A stretch of DNA of 64,000 nt, taken from NCBI RefSeq assembly GCF_029227915.1, contig NC_079885.1:8246001-8310000 (forward strand), written 5' to 3'. Under the pieces are notes generated by a model that saw nothing but the letters and a program-made list of their open reading frames with translations, did no database searches and had not been told where the DNA came from. How positions within the stretch are numbered: position 1 is the stretch's first letter; the number at the start of each line of letters is the position of its first letter. The DNA is from Hydractinia symbiolongicarpus. Taxonomy: Eukaryota > Cnidaria > Hydrozoa > Anthoathecata > Hydractiniidae. The position numbers and the translations under genes are program-made. Below, piece after piece: positions 51,270 through 63,592 of this stretch.

Positions 51270-52418
51270 AGTACATGGAGCAGGGTGATTTAAATCAATA
51301 TATACGTGCGAGATCTGGATCTTATCATGCAGTTGCTGGTAGTTATGGCAACTTACCTGACGGCATTGATTATAATCCTCCTGAACTTTCCTATTATAAC
51401 CTTCTGCTCATCACAAGTCAGGTTGCAGAAGGCGTGCATTATCTGTCGACGAAACGATTTGTTCATAGAGATATCGCATCACGAAATATACTTGTAGGTA
51501 AAAATTTACAGGTGAAGATATCGGATTTCGGGTTGGCTCATGATATTTATGGCTCGGACTACTACAGGTAAGGAAATTACTAAACGAGGCAAGAACTTTA
51601 TTAGAGTAACTTGTTGTAGGCTTTTTACGTATAAATTCGTTATCCTGCAAAATAATCGTCATATTTTGCCGACAAAATTTTGCCGGCGGTTGGCAGTAAA
51701 TACGACACAGTCGCGTATTATTGACATAACTTTCATCATAGAGTTGACAGTCAAAAGATGCTTCCATTAAGATGGTTATCACCGGAAGCTTTAACTTTGG
51801 GTAAATTCACCATCTATTCAGATATTTGGGCGTTTGGCGTTACTATGTGGGAGATATTCACGTACGGAATGCAACCATTTTACGGGTGTACTAATGAAGA
51901 GGTAAGGAGACTTGGTACTTGGAAAGGTTTTTTACAACCTCGTTCTTAGGGCCTTTTTCTCTCACCAGTCCTGCTCTTATTCTTAACAAGCAGAGCGCCT
52001 ATAACGCATAAAAGCGTTGGTAAGAGACAAGCTTCAAGTGAACTACTTAGAAGCCGTTCCGTCATCGTATCATAGGCGTAGAAGAACCCTGGGGATAAGG
52101 TTGGAGACGAGTAAAATTAATATTCTCATACTTTTTTAGGTCTGTCAGCGTATAAGGTGTCATAAAAATTTAGAACGACCTTACTGTTGCCCACAAAAGG
52201 TTTACGAACTTATGAAATTGTGTTGGAAATTTGAACCGACACAACGAAAAAATTGTTCACACGTGTTCAACATAATCAAGACATGGTTGGATGATCAAGA
52301 GTCGTTTATAGGAGAGTCATGGCAACGATTACTTTTGCCTCCATTACCCGATCGTCGGCCGACGATTAAAAAGGCAAAGTTAAAATACTTAAACATTCGA
52401 ACTGAGGTGACATTATGA
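51270..52418 (+). pseudogene. Receptor tyrosine kinase, 5'-truncated duplicate (last three exons)
   Basis: Exons 51270-51567, 51742-51901 and 52140-52418 match 40553-40850, 41026-41185 and 41424-41702 in length and frame. They encode the kinase from the hinge ([12 protein letters not shown]) through [20 protein letters not shown] and the C-terminus. The Frizzled domain, membrane segment, glycine loop and catalytic lysine are missing, because the duplication began in the preceding intron. The frame is still open and the first donor is GTAAGG, where copy 1 has GTACGG. A short product from the in-frame ATG at 51275 is conceivable but could not bind ATP normally. Confidence 0.88.
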
Positions 52419-53417
52419 TGATTCAGTGATGTTTATTCCTCTGAATAATCTTTCATTATACACTTAAAAATAGAATTAGACAGTTAAAATTTAATTTATT
52501 GAAATTTGTATAAATATTCGCCCAAACATTTGTCGCTTAAACTCGTCTATTATAACCTAATCATTTGCGTGCGCAAATTAATTTATTGTTTCCAAAATTT
52601 ATAGCGCGGCAGTTAGTGTATCAGGGACGGGAATAATTTGATTACTTGACGTACTTGTAGCTCGTCCCAAAGAGGCCGTTTACATGAAACCTGAACTGAT
52701 CTCCAGCCGGTAAGAGTAACTTCGATAGAATTGTTTACATATGAGCTTTTATCACTTCGGGTGGCAATTCACTTCGTCAAATTGACCGTAAACACTTCAC
52801 TCTGGAGTAAAATATGGTTTTCGATCAGCGCGAATGCTTAAATGAACGAACACAAAATATTTGCCACTTTACGGTCCAACCCCAATTTAACCCATAGTGA
52901 AACATCATGTAAGGGGGCATCCATAGAGAGCGTACATATGGAGGGGAGGGTCAGGGTAACAGTATACAGGTGCGTACAAGGGGGAGACTTCACAAGTGCA
53001 TACGTACGCACTTCGACCATCTATAATTTCATTTTTTTTACAGTTTTAAAGTTTCAAAATCGTCTCCACTAATTCTGTTTAGCAAATCTTAAAATAGAAG
53101 TAGATATAATTATTTTATTTACTGGATTTAATAAAATTAGATATTTTTTGCAAGTGTTGGAAAAATTCTTACTTTTTAGATCTTTTTAAATTTAGCGTTT
53201 AGAGAGAGGGATTCTATTCATTTTATTTACTAATACACCTTTCTTGAATTCATTTTTTTTTTTTGATGTGCCGCAGCTCTTTCTCAACTTTTTTAAAGAA
53301 AATGAATGTAATTTTCGAAATCCTCACGTAAAAATTAATAAATCGTGAAATTTTCATATTCATACATCAAACAAACAACCTGCTACAACAGTTTTTTTTA
53401 ATTTTGTACTAATTAAT

Positions 53418-53975
53418 CTTTGCTCGAATATGAGGCTTATTAGTACAAGTCGAAAATTAAGAAGGCTTTGACCGTAACAATGATGCCACCAAAAGAGCAC
53501 TTCCCCATGTCGGATAAGTTGAAAATTCATACACACCAAATTACTGATGCTGAAAATGATGTTAAGGTCGAAACATCAAAATTCCAAAATTTTAAAAAAC
53601 ATGTAATTCGGGAATCGTGTATTTGGTACTTAGTTCTCCTTGGGACCATCCATAAAGGACGTCGGCAAAACTTTACCAATTTTTTGCCCCGTCTCCCTAC
53701 ATGTCCCCTTTTTACCCTTGAGCCCGTAGGACACAAATTGTGATATTTTGTAAAAGCAGAAAAAATGCTCTATTCAAAATACTTCTCATGTAAATGGATA
53801 ACAAAACGACTTGTATAATGCTCTCTTCTCTCAGACAACTAAATCAACAAGAAACACAAAAAAAATTAACCGAAAAAGGATGTCCGCTAACAGATGAATA
53901 CTCTCCCTCTCCCTGTCTGCTTTTTTCTTCACTCTTGCGACCCCTACGTCCTTTATGGATAACCCCCGTTCTACA
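53418..53975. other. Segment present only in block copy 2, containing an inverted-repeat element
   Basis: Copy 1 jumps from CTAATTAA to CAGTACATCACC at the matching place. Inside this segment 53642-53967 (326 bp) has inverted ends sharing ATCCATAAAGGACGT, with G-runs outside: a probable MITE. Whether copy 2 gained the segment or copy 1 lost it is not decided by this window. Two ORFs inside it are not convincing genes. Confidence 0.65.
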
Positions 53976-54184
53976 GTACATCACCCAATCGCGGAAAATC
54001 CGAAATTATCCATAAAAAAATTGTTGAATTCAAAATTAACGATCTTTTCCACGTTACGTTTTACATGAGATTATAACAAACTCATGTCAATAAAGAACAA
54101 CCCGTAAGCTCAATGGTAATAAAAATTGTAGTCAATTGTAAATTTTAGGTAACAGTCACCAATGAACAGGACCGCAACGAGATG

Positions 54185-54478
54185 CTATTGGCCATATTTT
54201 TTTGTTTCAAATGCTTGCTTCAGGAAGGGTATTGTCCCATAACCTAAAACAGCAGTAATTGTCAATTTGACGGTATTTTTGATCCAAACAACCATGCTGT
54301 GAAGGGTCTTTAGGTTATACTTCTTTGGTCCCTCTGCTTTAAAGGTTGTTCCGGATATCTGATGTTTTCGTATTGCCACAAATATAATGTTAAAAAGCGA
54401 AAAAGAAGCTCTGGAAACAAGCAAAGTGTAAAGGGACCTTTTCTCAGACTGCGTGCAGGAACAATTATCATCTATCAA
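54185..54478 (-). CDS. Hypothetical small membrane protein or exon, copy 2
   Basis: Counterpart of 42823-43101, with DDNCSCTQSEKRSLYTLLVS at the start and the same hydrophobic segment. A T insertion relative to copy 1 changes the end to ETKKYGQ and stops the frame earlier. Unrecognised; may not be translated. Confidence 0.22.
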   Translation of the reverse strand: MIDDNCSCTQSEKRSLYTLLVSRASFSLFNIIFVAIRKHQISGTTFKAEGPKKYNLKTLHSMVVWIKNTVKLTITAVLGYGTIPFLKQAFETKKYGQ

Positions 54479-54715
54479 GTATTAGCACTTCACATAAAAA
54501 TACAATCGATTTCACATCAAGGTGTACACTTTAAGAAAAAAAGACAAAAGTGCAATCTGGATTTTTTTTAAAATATTACGTTAGGCTGACTGCCTGTTCA
54601 GAAAAAATTGGTTGGTAACAGTGAACATACGGAAAAAAATTTTCTTATTAAAAGAATCCGCAAAAACATAAAAGAAATCGAAATAACATCTCATCTAAAA
54701 GTCACTTAAAAAATT

Positions 54716-56681
54716 TTACTTCCATATATGGACAACGTAAGGATCGTTCTCAGTCTTCTTATCAATATCTTCGTACTGTAGTGTCTCTCCTGCATCCGCA
54801 GCTTTGCAACATATCTCCGCGTAGTTATAGTGGCCATTCAGCCATCTTGATCCGCTAACCCACTTGCAGTAGTTATAATCGGAGGTAAGCAAAACAGGGT
54901 ATTTATTCAGCTTATGAATAAATTTTTTAATCAAACCATATTGGATGAGTTTTACTTCGTTTATGCCAAGCGACGTCGGATCATGACGACTACATAAAGC
55001 GTTAACCGAAATGCCAGGTCCAAAAGCACAGTATAACATAAACACATCACGAAAGTTCGGCAACTCATTCTTGTTTCTTGCCACGTAAGATACACATTCC
55101 TCTTGCATGTCTTCGTCGTTTGGAAGTATATTAATCTCTGGTTTAATAGCGTACATATTGGAATACAAAAAAACCGGCATCAAAGCAACAACGCCATGGA
55201 AAACCAAAGTTTGAATTGCCGAACGCACAAGACCAAGATCGACATCAGCGAGAGACGAGATTTTTTGGACATGATTCAAGCCGTCAATGTAAGGCATCAC
55301 ATGTTGTGCAGTTAGGTCCCAATGTTGAGACTCTACGGCTTTCTTGCTCCACGAAAAAATAGGCACTTGGTGATCCAGAACAACGGGCGGCTCTTTGGGT
55401 AGCTTAACTACTTTTAGATAAATCGTGTTGCAACTATCAATGGGTATGTTACACTCTCCAGTACAACTGAAAATATAAGGTTACGAATATACAATTTTGT
55501 GCCACTAACATAGTGTCCACTTAACCATCCTGACTTTTGTGACTAAATTTCCTGATATTTTTCTGTTTTCAGATAATTTGATTCGGCACAGATACTTTAT
55601 GCTAGGATTACCTACAAAAATGTAAGTTCAACACACGGATATGGATCAAACAGTCTGTAGATATTGATCTGAATTTCAATTCTTACCAATTTTTTCAAAA
55701 ATAAAAAAAGTTCTGATTGACCATTTAAACCTATAATTCACGACAATTTCCTGACGCATGAAAAAATTGCTGATTTTCTGACTCTTCTAACACCCTGAAC
55801 AAAGGTTTACTTAACACATAACGACATTTCTAAAAAAATAATATCTCGATTTTACTAGGCGAAACACTATAATCGGTAACTGAAAACACTATTTCTAAAT
55901 TTTCTAAAAATTTCTAAATTGTGATGCGTAATGAAATACAGAACAAACACATGTTAAAAAGTAGAAAAGACAAAAAAAAGGGTACGAAAAACAAATTAAA
56001 AAAGTATATTGCTGGAGAACGTTTAAGGCAAAATTTGATATTTAAAATTCTTAAAAGTTCTCGTTGTAGATTTTAACATCGCTATGTTTTTTTCTAACCA
56101 CATTATGTTTTATTCGAATTTCTTGGATAAATCTCTCACCATCCTATCTCCTAGTATATTTGTGCATGGATCAAATTATTTTATCATGTGTTTGAAATTT
56201 CCAGTTCCTACAATATATCTACAGCTGGTAGCTGAATATTAAAACAAAAGATTAACAAAAATTTGCAGTACCTGAGATCACATAAAATTTTCTTGAGCAT
56301 ATCAGGTATGTTGCTTTTCGTTTTCTCTTCTGACAAATATGAAATCTCTAATTCCAACGTTTTCAAGTAACCAGCAAGCTTCTTAACAACTGGTTCATAT
56401 TCTTTAACTTGATCTTCTTCATTGAACACGAACACAGTATTGAAAAGCAATGCATTCCTGTTATATTTTTTGTCTTCGATGATCACAGGGAATCCCATGA
56501 AGTTATACCCAAACGCCTTCAAACTGATCAATCTACTTTGGAGCTGTGGTTTTGTGATAATGTACGGGGCAATACTGTCCATTTGTCCTTTGGAAATATA
56601 TTCTTCAGGAGCCTGGTAAGCAATTTGAGGCCCCAAGTGTGGATCAAACTCGCAAAACATAACACACTTTAACTTTGACAT
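54716..56681 (-). CDS. NPRL2: NPRL2 (GATOR1 subunit), copy 2, open reading frame
   Basis: Exons 56681-56272 and 55466-54716 (minus) give 386 residues, close to the 380 of human NPRL2. The longin domain has CEFDPHLGPQIAYQAPEEY and KKYNRNALLFN, with Arg75 aligned to the arginine finger that stimulates RagA/B hydrolysis. The C-terminal half has WDLTAQHVMPYIDGLNHVQK, SGSRWLNGHYNYAEICCK and DPYVVHIWK. Trp345, lost to a stop in copy 1, is present. The start is fixed by homology and lies directly after an AG. The ATG is 56 bp from the POLR2L stop (56738). If both copies are real loci, this is the only one in the window able to make full-length NPRL2. Whether its promoter came with the block is unknown. 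Confidence 0.93.
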
Positions 56682-56737
56682 CTCTTTCACAAAGTCAAAA
56701 AAATAATGTAAAAAAAAATTATATAAATTTCTCTGTT

Positions 56738-56977
<240 letters not shown>

Positions 56978-57730
56978 CTATTAACACAGCAGCATGAAAA
57001 ACGAACTATTAGCAAAAAAGAAGAAGAAATTAAAGTAAAAAAGCCTTATTATGCCTATTTTTTGCACATGTATTCTTGGAGAGAGGGGCTGGGAAATGGA
57101 GGCACAAAGTACCTGTGGCTAATAAGCCCTGGAACTGAAATGTTTATGAATTGAAACTTGAAACAATGAAATAATGATGAACAACTCAATACTATGGTCG
57201 GAAAATTCTAAAATCCTGATCCTGATAATACGAAAACTCTGGTCTGCATAATACACACCTGCTGGTATGAATCATTGGTTATGCAACAACAGTTTTTAGC
57301 ATATTAAATTATTATAGTATTAAATATAAAAAACACTATTCTCTTAACTGTCTGAACAAATTAAAAAAAAACACCCATGACAAAGAATAGTGGTAAATTT
57401 CAGGAAATTAAAATCTTCCCTCAAATCTTTTTAAAATCAGAAACAATAAGAAAAGTCACAAAATTTCAACATTAAATCTTGTGGACGGATCCAAGACGCT
57501 GTTGGCACTATGTAACCTAATGTTTAATAAGGTTAAAAGAACTAAATATTGGCCACAAAAAATATTGCAGAATTAGATTAAAGTTTAATAGTCAAGAAAA
57601 TTTGAAAAAGGCATATATTTTAGGAATTTGGAAACAAGAATCTTCGCACAGCTATTGCTTCCTCGCTAAAATCCCTACTCAGGCTTGCCATTTATATTTT
57701 AAATGAAGATCAGGCTATTCCTGGCTTTTT

Positions 57731-57979
57731 TTAAGATAAAACACCAATTTTCAATCTAGGTTTCAAGTACAATAAACAATAAATCTCCTTGCATAATAAC
57801 CATATTTTGTCTGGAAAATCACTACTTTTTACGGGTATATAAAATATATATGATGGAGTTGGATGCTTAGAAGTGTCAGTGAATTCTAGGTTGACTCTTT
57901 GGATACATTCACCACTAGTGAACTCGACACAAAAAAACATATTCCTAAAATATACTATGTTCTGTGTACACTCTGGCAT
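57731..57979 (-). CDS. Unrecognised ORF upstream of POLR2L, copy 2
   Basis: Counterpart of 46367-46657 from MPECTQNIVYFRNMFFC to PRLKIGVLS. An indel shifts the frame upstream of this ATG. No domain recognised. Confidence 0.18.
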   Translation of the reverse strand: MPECTQNIVYFRNMFFCVEFTSGECIQRVNLEFTDTSKHPTPSYIFYIPVKSSDFPDKIWLLCKEIYCLLYLKPRLKIGVLS

Positions 57980-59607
57980 ATAAGCTGCTTCAAAGAAGAC
58001 TTTTTTGTATCACAGTGAGTCAAACTGAAAAGGTTTCTTAAAAAAAGAAACTAGTATTTATATTAAAAGACGAAAAAAAAAACATTATTTTATAATATTT
58101 ACGTATTATTTACGTTCTTCAACATGATTAACACTCTAGCTCTATCTCTAACTCTATCTGCAGCGCTTAAAATAAATATTTGACTATTGCAGGTCATACT
58201 GACCGTCGGAGATCCAAAATGGCCGGTCAAATTGAATTTTTCGGCGGTCAAAAATATATGTAATTCCTTGCGTAACGGTTTTAATCACGAAATTTGATTT
58301 TTATTCCACTCTGACGTTTTAAATTATTCTTACGCCTCCCAGATGAAGTACAAGTCCCATTGACCTACCTTTCCGTTGGTGTACTTCGTTAAGTGAATAG
58401 CGCTGTATCTGTTAAGGCTTTTGTCTCACAAACCAAACTAGAAACCATACAGTTAATGGTTTGTTATTTAGAATAGAATAAAGTCAAAATGAATACCTAA
58501 CCCACGATTTGATAATTCTGAACCATAGTAAATAAATGGGTTAGACAATTGCTTTGTCAACCCATATAAAGAAGGTTACAGCTGGCTATATGACACCGCA
58601 GCCCAAAAATTTAGGTGAGGTTGTTTCCTTTTTAGATTCAAGGTGCATAAAAATACAAAGGAATCACATATATATTCAAAGTGACGGACACACATGCAAA
58701 TAGATAATTACAAAATGCAGTGAATGTACTGTAATTCTTTATGTTTATCGTCAGCTGTCGTGGTATTCAAATTCCCAAAAAATCATGTCTCTGACCTACA
58801 TATGCTATCAAGAAGTCAACACAAATTTTGCTGTTTGGTTTATTGAAATAATGAGTGATAAAATTTAATGATTCCGATTGCTATTTGACAATCACAACTA
58901 AAAAAATGAAATTTAAGGTGATTATAAATTTGATCTTAAATAACTTGATATTGACAGAATTAATTTAAATACTACTAAATCCATTATTTACAGATGCACT
59001 ATACAAATGACAAGCTTTATTTTTAACTATGTATAATAGTTGATCACAGTTATTTAACCCGCAGTTATATTGTGATGCAAGAAAAGTATTTAGAATTCTT
59101 TATGAATTTTAACAAAATATTATACCAATGATAGTTTGTATTGGTAGCGTTTCCAGTATCCATTTTGTTCATTCTCCTTTATATGGATTTGTTTCTATTT
59201 TTATTATTTACACAAACTACAATTTAAAACTGGCAAAGTTGGTTTAGAAAACTACTTAAAATAGAAAAAACCTGAATGCTTTATTCTATTTTTTATCTTT
59301 CTTTCCTACATGTTATTAACAATTGAAGTATTTCCCGATATTTTGAAAAATTACAGAAAAAATCTATTTTGGGTTTATCATTTTGGCCAGCTTGTGGTCT
59401 TTGATTACCTTGATACATAACTTTTTCTGCAGAATTAAGTCGGGTAGATTATACATAGTATATAAATAAAATTTCATGAGATGAGAACAGCTATAAAAAT
59501 CATTCTGTATTCTAATGTGCATGTGTGCATTACGTAAAAAATCATGTCTTAGACGATAATGATTCAACATGTGGGAAGAAAGTTTGTTTTACACTATTAA
59601 AATGAAA
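57980..59607. other. Rest of duplicated block copy 2, no gene seen
   Basis: Matches 46658-48329 apart from the 83-bp deletion and scattered substitutions. No coding region was recognised. Confidence 0.5.
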
Positions 59608-59608
59608 T

Positions 59609-59654
59609 CGGCTGTTTCGCTACAGTCAAACCGCGGACAAAATTGAAATGGCTT
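59609..59654 (+). repeat. 46-bp direct repeat flanking duplicated block copy 2, right
   Basis: Exact copy of 51167-51212, separated from the block end by one base. Confidence 0.95.
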
Positions 59655-61282
59655 TCACAATTTTTTTTAAAAGTTTGTATTTTATCCTTTTTAAGTTGAA
59701 ATTTTTTTGTATAATTTTGCTGAAATAAAAAGAATTAGAACAATTCAGTTTTCCCTTTTTTGAACATATGTGTGTTATAGATTTCGAGTTATTTTGTCGA
59801 AAAACACACAAAATCTTTCCAGCCTTGTGCCAACGCTACGCTACTAGCTCCGACTTGAAAATTGGTATGGGGGGCCTGGAAACATGGTTCTATTGCCCGA
59901 TGTCATGTGCAGTTCGTTTTGCAAACTATAAACTATTTAAATTTTAAGTTAAAATCTTCTTTAAGCTCAAAAAAAGAGGAGAAAAAGTTGCCAAAGTGGT
60001 ACACAGGGATTTTGATATTATTTTTTGCTAATAACCCTTGATTTTGAAAATTTGTTTTTTAGGTTGTAAAACTTCAAGCGTGGCTTTTTGTTATCTTTTT
60101 AATCTTGTTTCTCCTGTTTTATATTTTTCTGTGAAGCTATTTTTTAGTCCTACAGTTTTGCATTTTGCATCGTGTTCTGTAGCTAAGTAACTCAATATTT
60201 CTTTTTTATATTTAGTTACGACTTTGGTGGGCTTTCTCAAGATTAAATTGTTGAAATCAAAGATGTTTTAGCTACCTAGCTAATCTTGGCTTTATCATAA
60301 GATTGGGTGCTATTTTATACAATTTATAAAGAAACACAAAATGATTGCTTTGTATATATTTAATGTATATAATAAATTAAATTTATGCACAACTTGAGAT
60401 ATTTTCTACTGACATGATAAACCAGAATTGTGAAACAGTTGACTCTGAATGACATTTTATTCAATAGATGTCACATATTTAGCCCAAAAAATCTTTTGGA
60501 CTCTTCAGACAGATTAATATTTTATCTATATTAACTTTACTGCTCTCAGGATCTAAAGTAATGTTTTTAATTAGTCAATGAAATAAGTTTGAGCTGACAT
60601 TATGGCTCTAAAAGTCGCTTTTTTACATATTTGTTGCATAAGGACCAAAAGTGACCCTTTGGATAATTGTAATTTCATCTACATCATTTTAAATGGCCTC
60701 AGAATCCATAGTAATGTTTTTTATTCAGTTAATAAACGCACTTTAGGCATACATTGAGGCCGTTTTTTTAACATTTTCTTGCATTTGGCCCAAGAATAAC
60801 ACTTCGGACAATTTCAGACAGCAATAAAATTAAGTTATTTTTATTTCAAATATTTAATCTAACCTGTTGACCATAAAAAAGGTGTTTTCTTAACTTTATT
60901 CCAGAGATATTGTGAAAGACATTCATCTAAATGACAATTTTAGACATTTTGGCCTAAATTTACCAATATACCAATTTTCTTTTAACAACATGGACAATTT
61001 ATCTGAGATTATTATTCTTTTTACAGAATATAAAAATCTTATTTCGTTCTTGAGATATCCTGTTTTAACCGAGAGGGTAAATCAAACTATTTTCTTCGTA
61101 ACATTTTTGTTGCTATATGACACAGTCTTGGTGGATGTCATGATTCTAGTAAGATACTGTCTCTAAGGTTTTTAATGCCTCATTGCTTTAGTAAAAAAAA
61201 TAAAAATTAACAGAGAAAAATATTCTGTTGGGTGAAAATTATAAAAATAAATGCCCATGAATAACTATCGTAAATAAAATAA
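59655..61282. other. Intergenic DNA, no gene seen
   Basis: AT-rich; ORFs up to 84 codons (60912-61166) are unrecognised. No repeats beyond A/T runs were noticed. Confidence 0.4.
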
Positions 61283-62523
61283 CAGGTCTTGCCATGATTT
61301 GCGAGTAATTGCTCGCGCCCGCGTAGTGCTCGTGTAAATGCTCGTTAACCGAGCATTCTATTGCTCGCGTAAAAATTAACATTTTGAGATAAGTGTAAAC
61401 CTTCTTCTCAAGAATTGATTGGTCTTTTAAGTGAAACTGAAAAGATATTTGGTGTGATTATTTTCCACCCATCATGCAACAGTTCATTTGCCATTTTATA
61501 AAACGCGTGCAATACGGACATTAAGGTTAATCTTTGTTGCGCATTTATTTTGCAGTAGAAAAGTGGGGGATGTTTTTAATTGTGAACCCCAAACACGATG
61601 ATCGACCGTCTACTGGTATATATAGCGACTCTCTCAATCTTAACTTCCTTTTCTACATGTCCAAAATAGTATTTAATGTTTATTTTACAGGTCATAACAA
61701 GCAAAGAGGAAAAAATATGCTTCATTTTCAAATTAAAAAAAATCTTTATCCGCATGGTTTAAATTTTGTATTTTTTTTCTGTATAAATTTTATGTACCTG
61801 ACGTGACATAAAATTTATGCAGAAAAAAAATTATACCGCATGTGGGTTTCGTTTTTAAAATTGTTTGAATAACAGTTACGGCATAAAGAAAATAATCCAT
61901 TAAATTTGGACCTGCTATGGTTTCAAATTGTTTCGTCAAATGAAGAAATTATCTACAATTAAATCCATGATAAATTGTCTGTTCCGCCTGCAAGTGCAGT
62001 TTTGCAGACTTGTGTAATCCGTGCTTCGTCAGCGTTCACCTCCGCATTATTAAGAACCGCATGGCTGGATTTCTTATGCAAGACCTGGTTACCAACGACG
62101 AAGGGGCTGGGCAAAAGAGATTTATGTCTACGTAGTTTTTTAACTAAGTTAGAGACGGTGAATTAGCTAGGATGGTCAGGTTGGCTATGAATAGGCTTGC
62201 TTGTGGATTTAAAGGACCAGGACTATTCAAAAATTCTGAGATCTAAAAGTGGTTGACCAAGAAGGAAATCTATCAGACATTTTAACCGACGAAAGTTCAA
62301 AACGATCTACGGACATGTCCGACCAAACTGGAAATGTGGCGGACATTTTTTTAATCACACCCCCAAAACGATTTAGGTGTGTGCCAAGGCGCACGTCCCT
62401 CTTGAAAAAGAGACTAAATGTAAAGTTTTTTTAGCGAAAAATATGGCAAGCAAAATTGCTCGCGTAAACACTCTGACGCGAGCAATTAATTGTCGGGAGT
62501 TTATTTGCTCATGGCAAGGCCTG
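61283..62523 (+). mobile_element. hAT-like non-autonomous element, 1.24 kb
   Basis: The ends are inverted repeats of 15 bp with one mismatch: CAGGTCTTGCCATGA (61283-61297) and its partner 62509-62523. CAGG-type ends are common in hAT elements. Close inside both ends are several TTGCTCGCG words in both orientations, like subterminal transposase-binding repeats. ORFs of about 60 codons inside (61975-62166, 62249-62434) do not resemble a transposase. No clean 8-bp duplication was seen in the A/T-rich flanks. Confidence 0.65.
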
Positions 62524-62675
62524 AAATAAATTTTTTTACACAAACTATACAATAAACTTTTTTACGCAGGTGCTGAACAGGGACAATGGATGAGAAATTT
62601 TGAGGCAATTTCCCTCGATCTAAAGGCTTACAGTAAGTAAGAAAGTAAGTAAACTAGCCAGGGAAGATTTGATGT

Positions 62676-62925
62676 CCATAGGGATTCCATCCTATTGGCT
62701 GGCGTATCCTCTCCTCTGGACCGTAGCTAACTATGTTATTATGTCCAGAGAAATAACATTGCTTTAACTTGCTTGCCTGCGACACAAGCCAGTTAGTGGT
62801 AAGTGATATGGCACTAAATGTGCCAGCAACACTGCATTAAAACGCGCTGGGGACTCCAACCCAAGACCTTATGATTACAATCTGAATGCGCAACCATTAC
62901 ATAATCTCCGCTATAAGGAATATTA
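62676..62925 (-). mobile_element. tRNA-derived SINE
   Basis: On the minus strand, TTATGTAATGGTTGCGCATT looks like an A box and, about 25 nt later, TTGGGTTGGAGTCCCC like a B box. A body of about 150 bp follows, ending near ATGGAATCCCTATGG. Related fragments lie at 25078-25230 and 31955-32090. Confidence 0.6.
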
Positions 62926-63123
62926 CTTAAAAATAAATAAAAATTTATGCTTACTCAGCTCAACAGGAGAAAATTAATTGTTACTGTGACCTTCCACACT
63001 GACTACACACCGCACAACTCCTGATGCAAATTGTTCTAATGACCGATATTGGTGTTCATGCCCGACATCCAGTAACGTGGTGCGCAGGTGCCCTGGTGCC
63101 CTTGTTCCATTCGGAGTGTGCAG

Positions 63124-63297
63124 CTATACGGAGTACGGCTCCGTATAGGCATGCGCATACGGAGTATAACTTCGTATAGCGACATGTTTACTCCGTCTAG
63201 ACGGATATTTAGTACAAAAAGCTGCAAGGGTATAATGCCGACACATCCGTATTTCATTCTCAACAGAGAATGGTTCACCCCGATCAGACCTCTGATC
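63124..63297. repeat. Run of five short hairpins
   Basis: H1 63124-63148: CTATACGGAG, 5-nt loop, exact complement. H2 63157-63177: ATACGGAG, 5-nt loop, complement with one G.T pair; homologous to H1. H3 63192-63205: perfect palindrome TCCGTCTAGACGGA. H4 63255-63272: CATTCTC, loop AACA, exact complement. H5 63282-63297: GATCAGA, CC, exact complement. The region is GC-richer than its flanks. No gene function could be assigned. Confidence 0.8.
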
Positions 63298-63327
63298 ATG
63301 ACGGGCGAATATAATGCGTGTAAGTCA

Positions 63328-63384
63328 TATTGAAGAAGAACTACTTGGTTCATCACTAACATACTGCCAAGCAGCGAGCGGGAT
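63328..63384 (-). repeat. SINE tail, inverted copy (left arm)
   Basis: 57 bp that is the reverse complement of 63531-63587 with two mismatches. It lacks the tRNA-like head. Confidence 0.85.
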
Positions 63385-63474
63385 ATGCTATTATAAATAT
63401 TGCTATGATAAATATTCACCTATATGTATACACACCATCCGAATAAACTATCTGAGTTCATCACTTATATATTG

Positions 63475-63592
63475 CCGCACGTAGTGTAGTGGGTTCGTCT
63501 GCGGCTCCCAGTTCTGGGACCGCAGATCGAATCCCGCTCGCTGCTTGACAGTATGTTAGTGATGAACAAAGTAGTTCTTCTTCAATACAACA
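63475..63592 (+). mobile_element. tRNA-derived SINE with head and tail
   Basis: GTAGTGTAGTGGGTTCG resembles an A box and AGATCGAATCCC a B box, about 35 nt apart. Between them TCTGCGG...CCGCAGA encloses TCCCAG...CTGGGA, a long stem. The tail (63531-63587) continues CGCTCGCTGCTTGACAGTAT and matches the inverted copy at 63328-63384. It is not a clean tRNA gene because the acceptor stem does not pair. Confidence 0.6.

Noticed and set aside
63166-63178. ATAACTTCGTATA, identical to one 13-bp arm of a loxP site, followed by GC
   Set aside because: The facing second arm is absent. The word is part of hairpin H2, which is homologous to H1 beside it, so convergence within a palindrome-rich region is the simpler reading.
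63036-63419. 127-codon minus ORF and an 81-codon plus ORF over the hairpin cluster
   Set aside because: Both overlap the palindromes and the SINE tail, and no domain is recognisable.
63479-63553. Functional tRNA gene
   Set aside because: A and B boxes are present but the acceptor stem does not pair and the sequence continues into a repeated tail, so it is a SINE.
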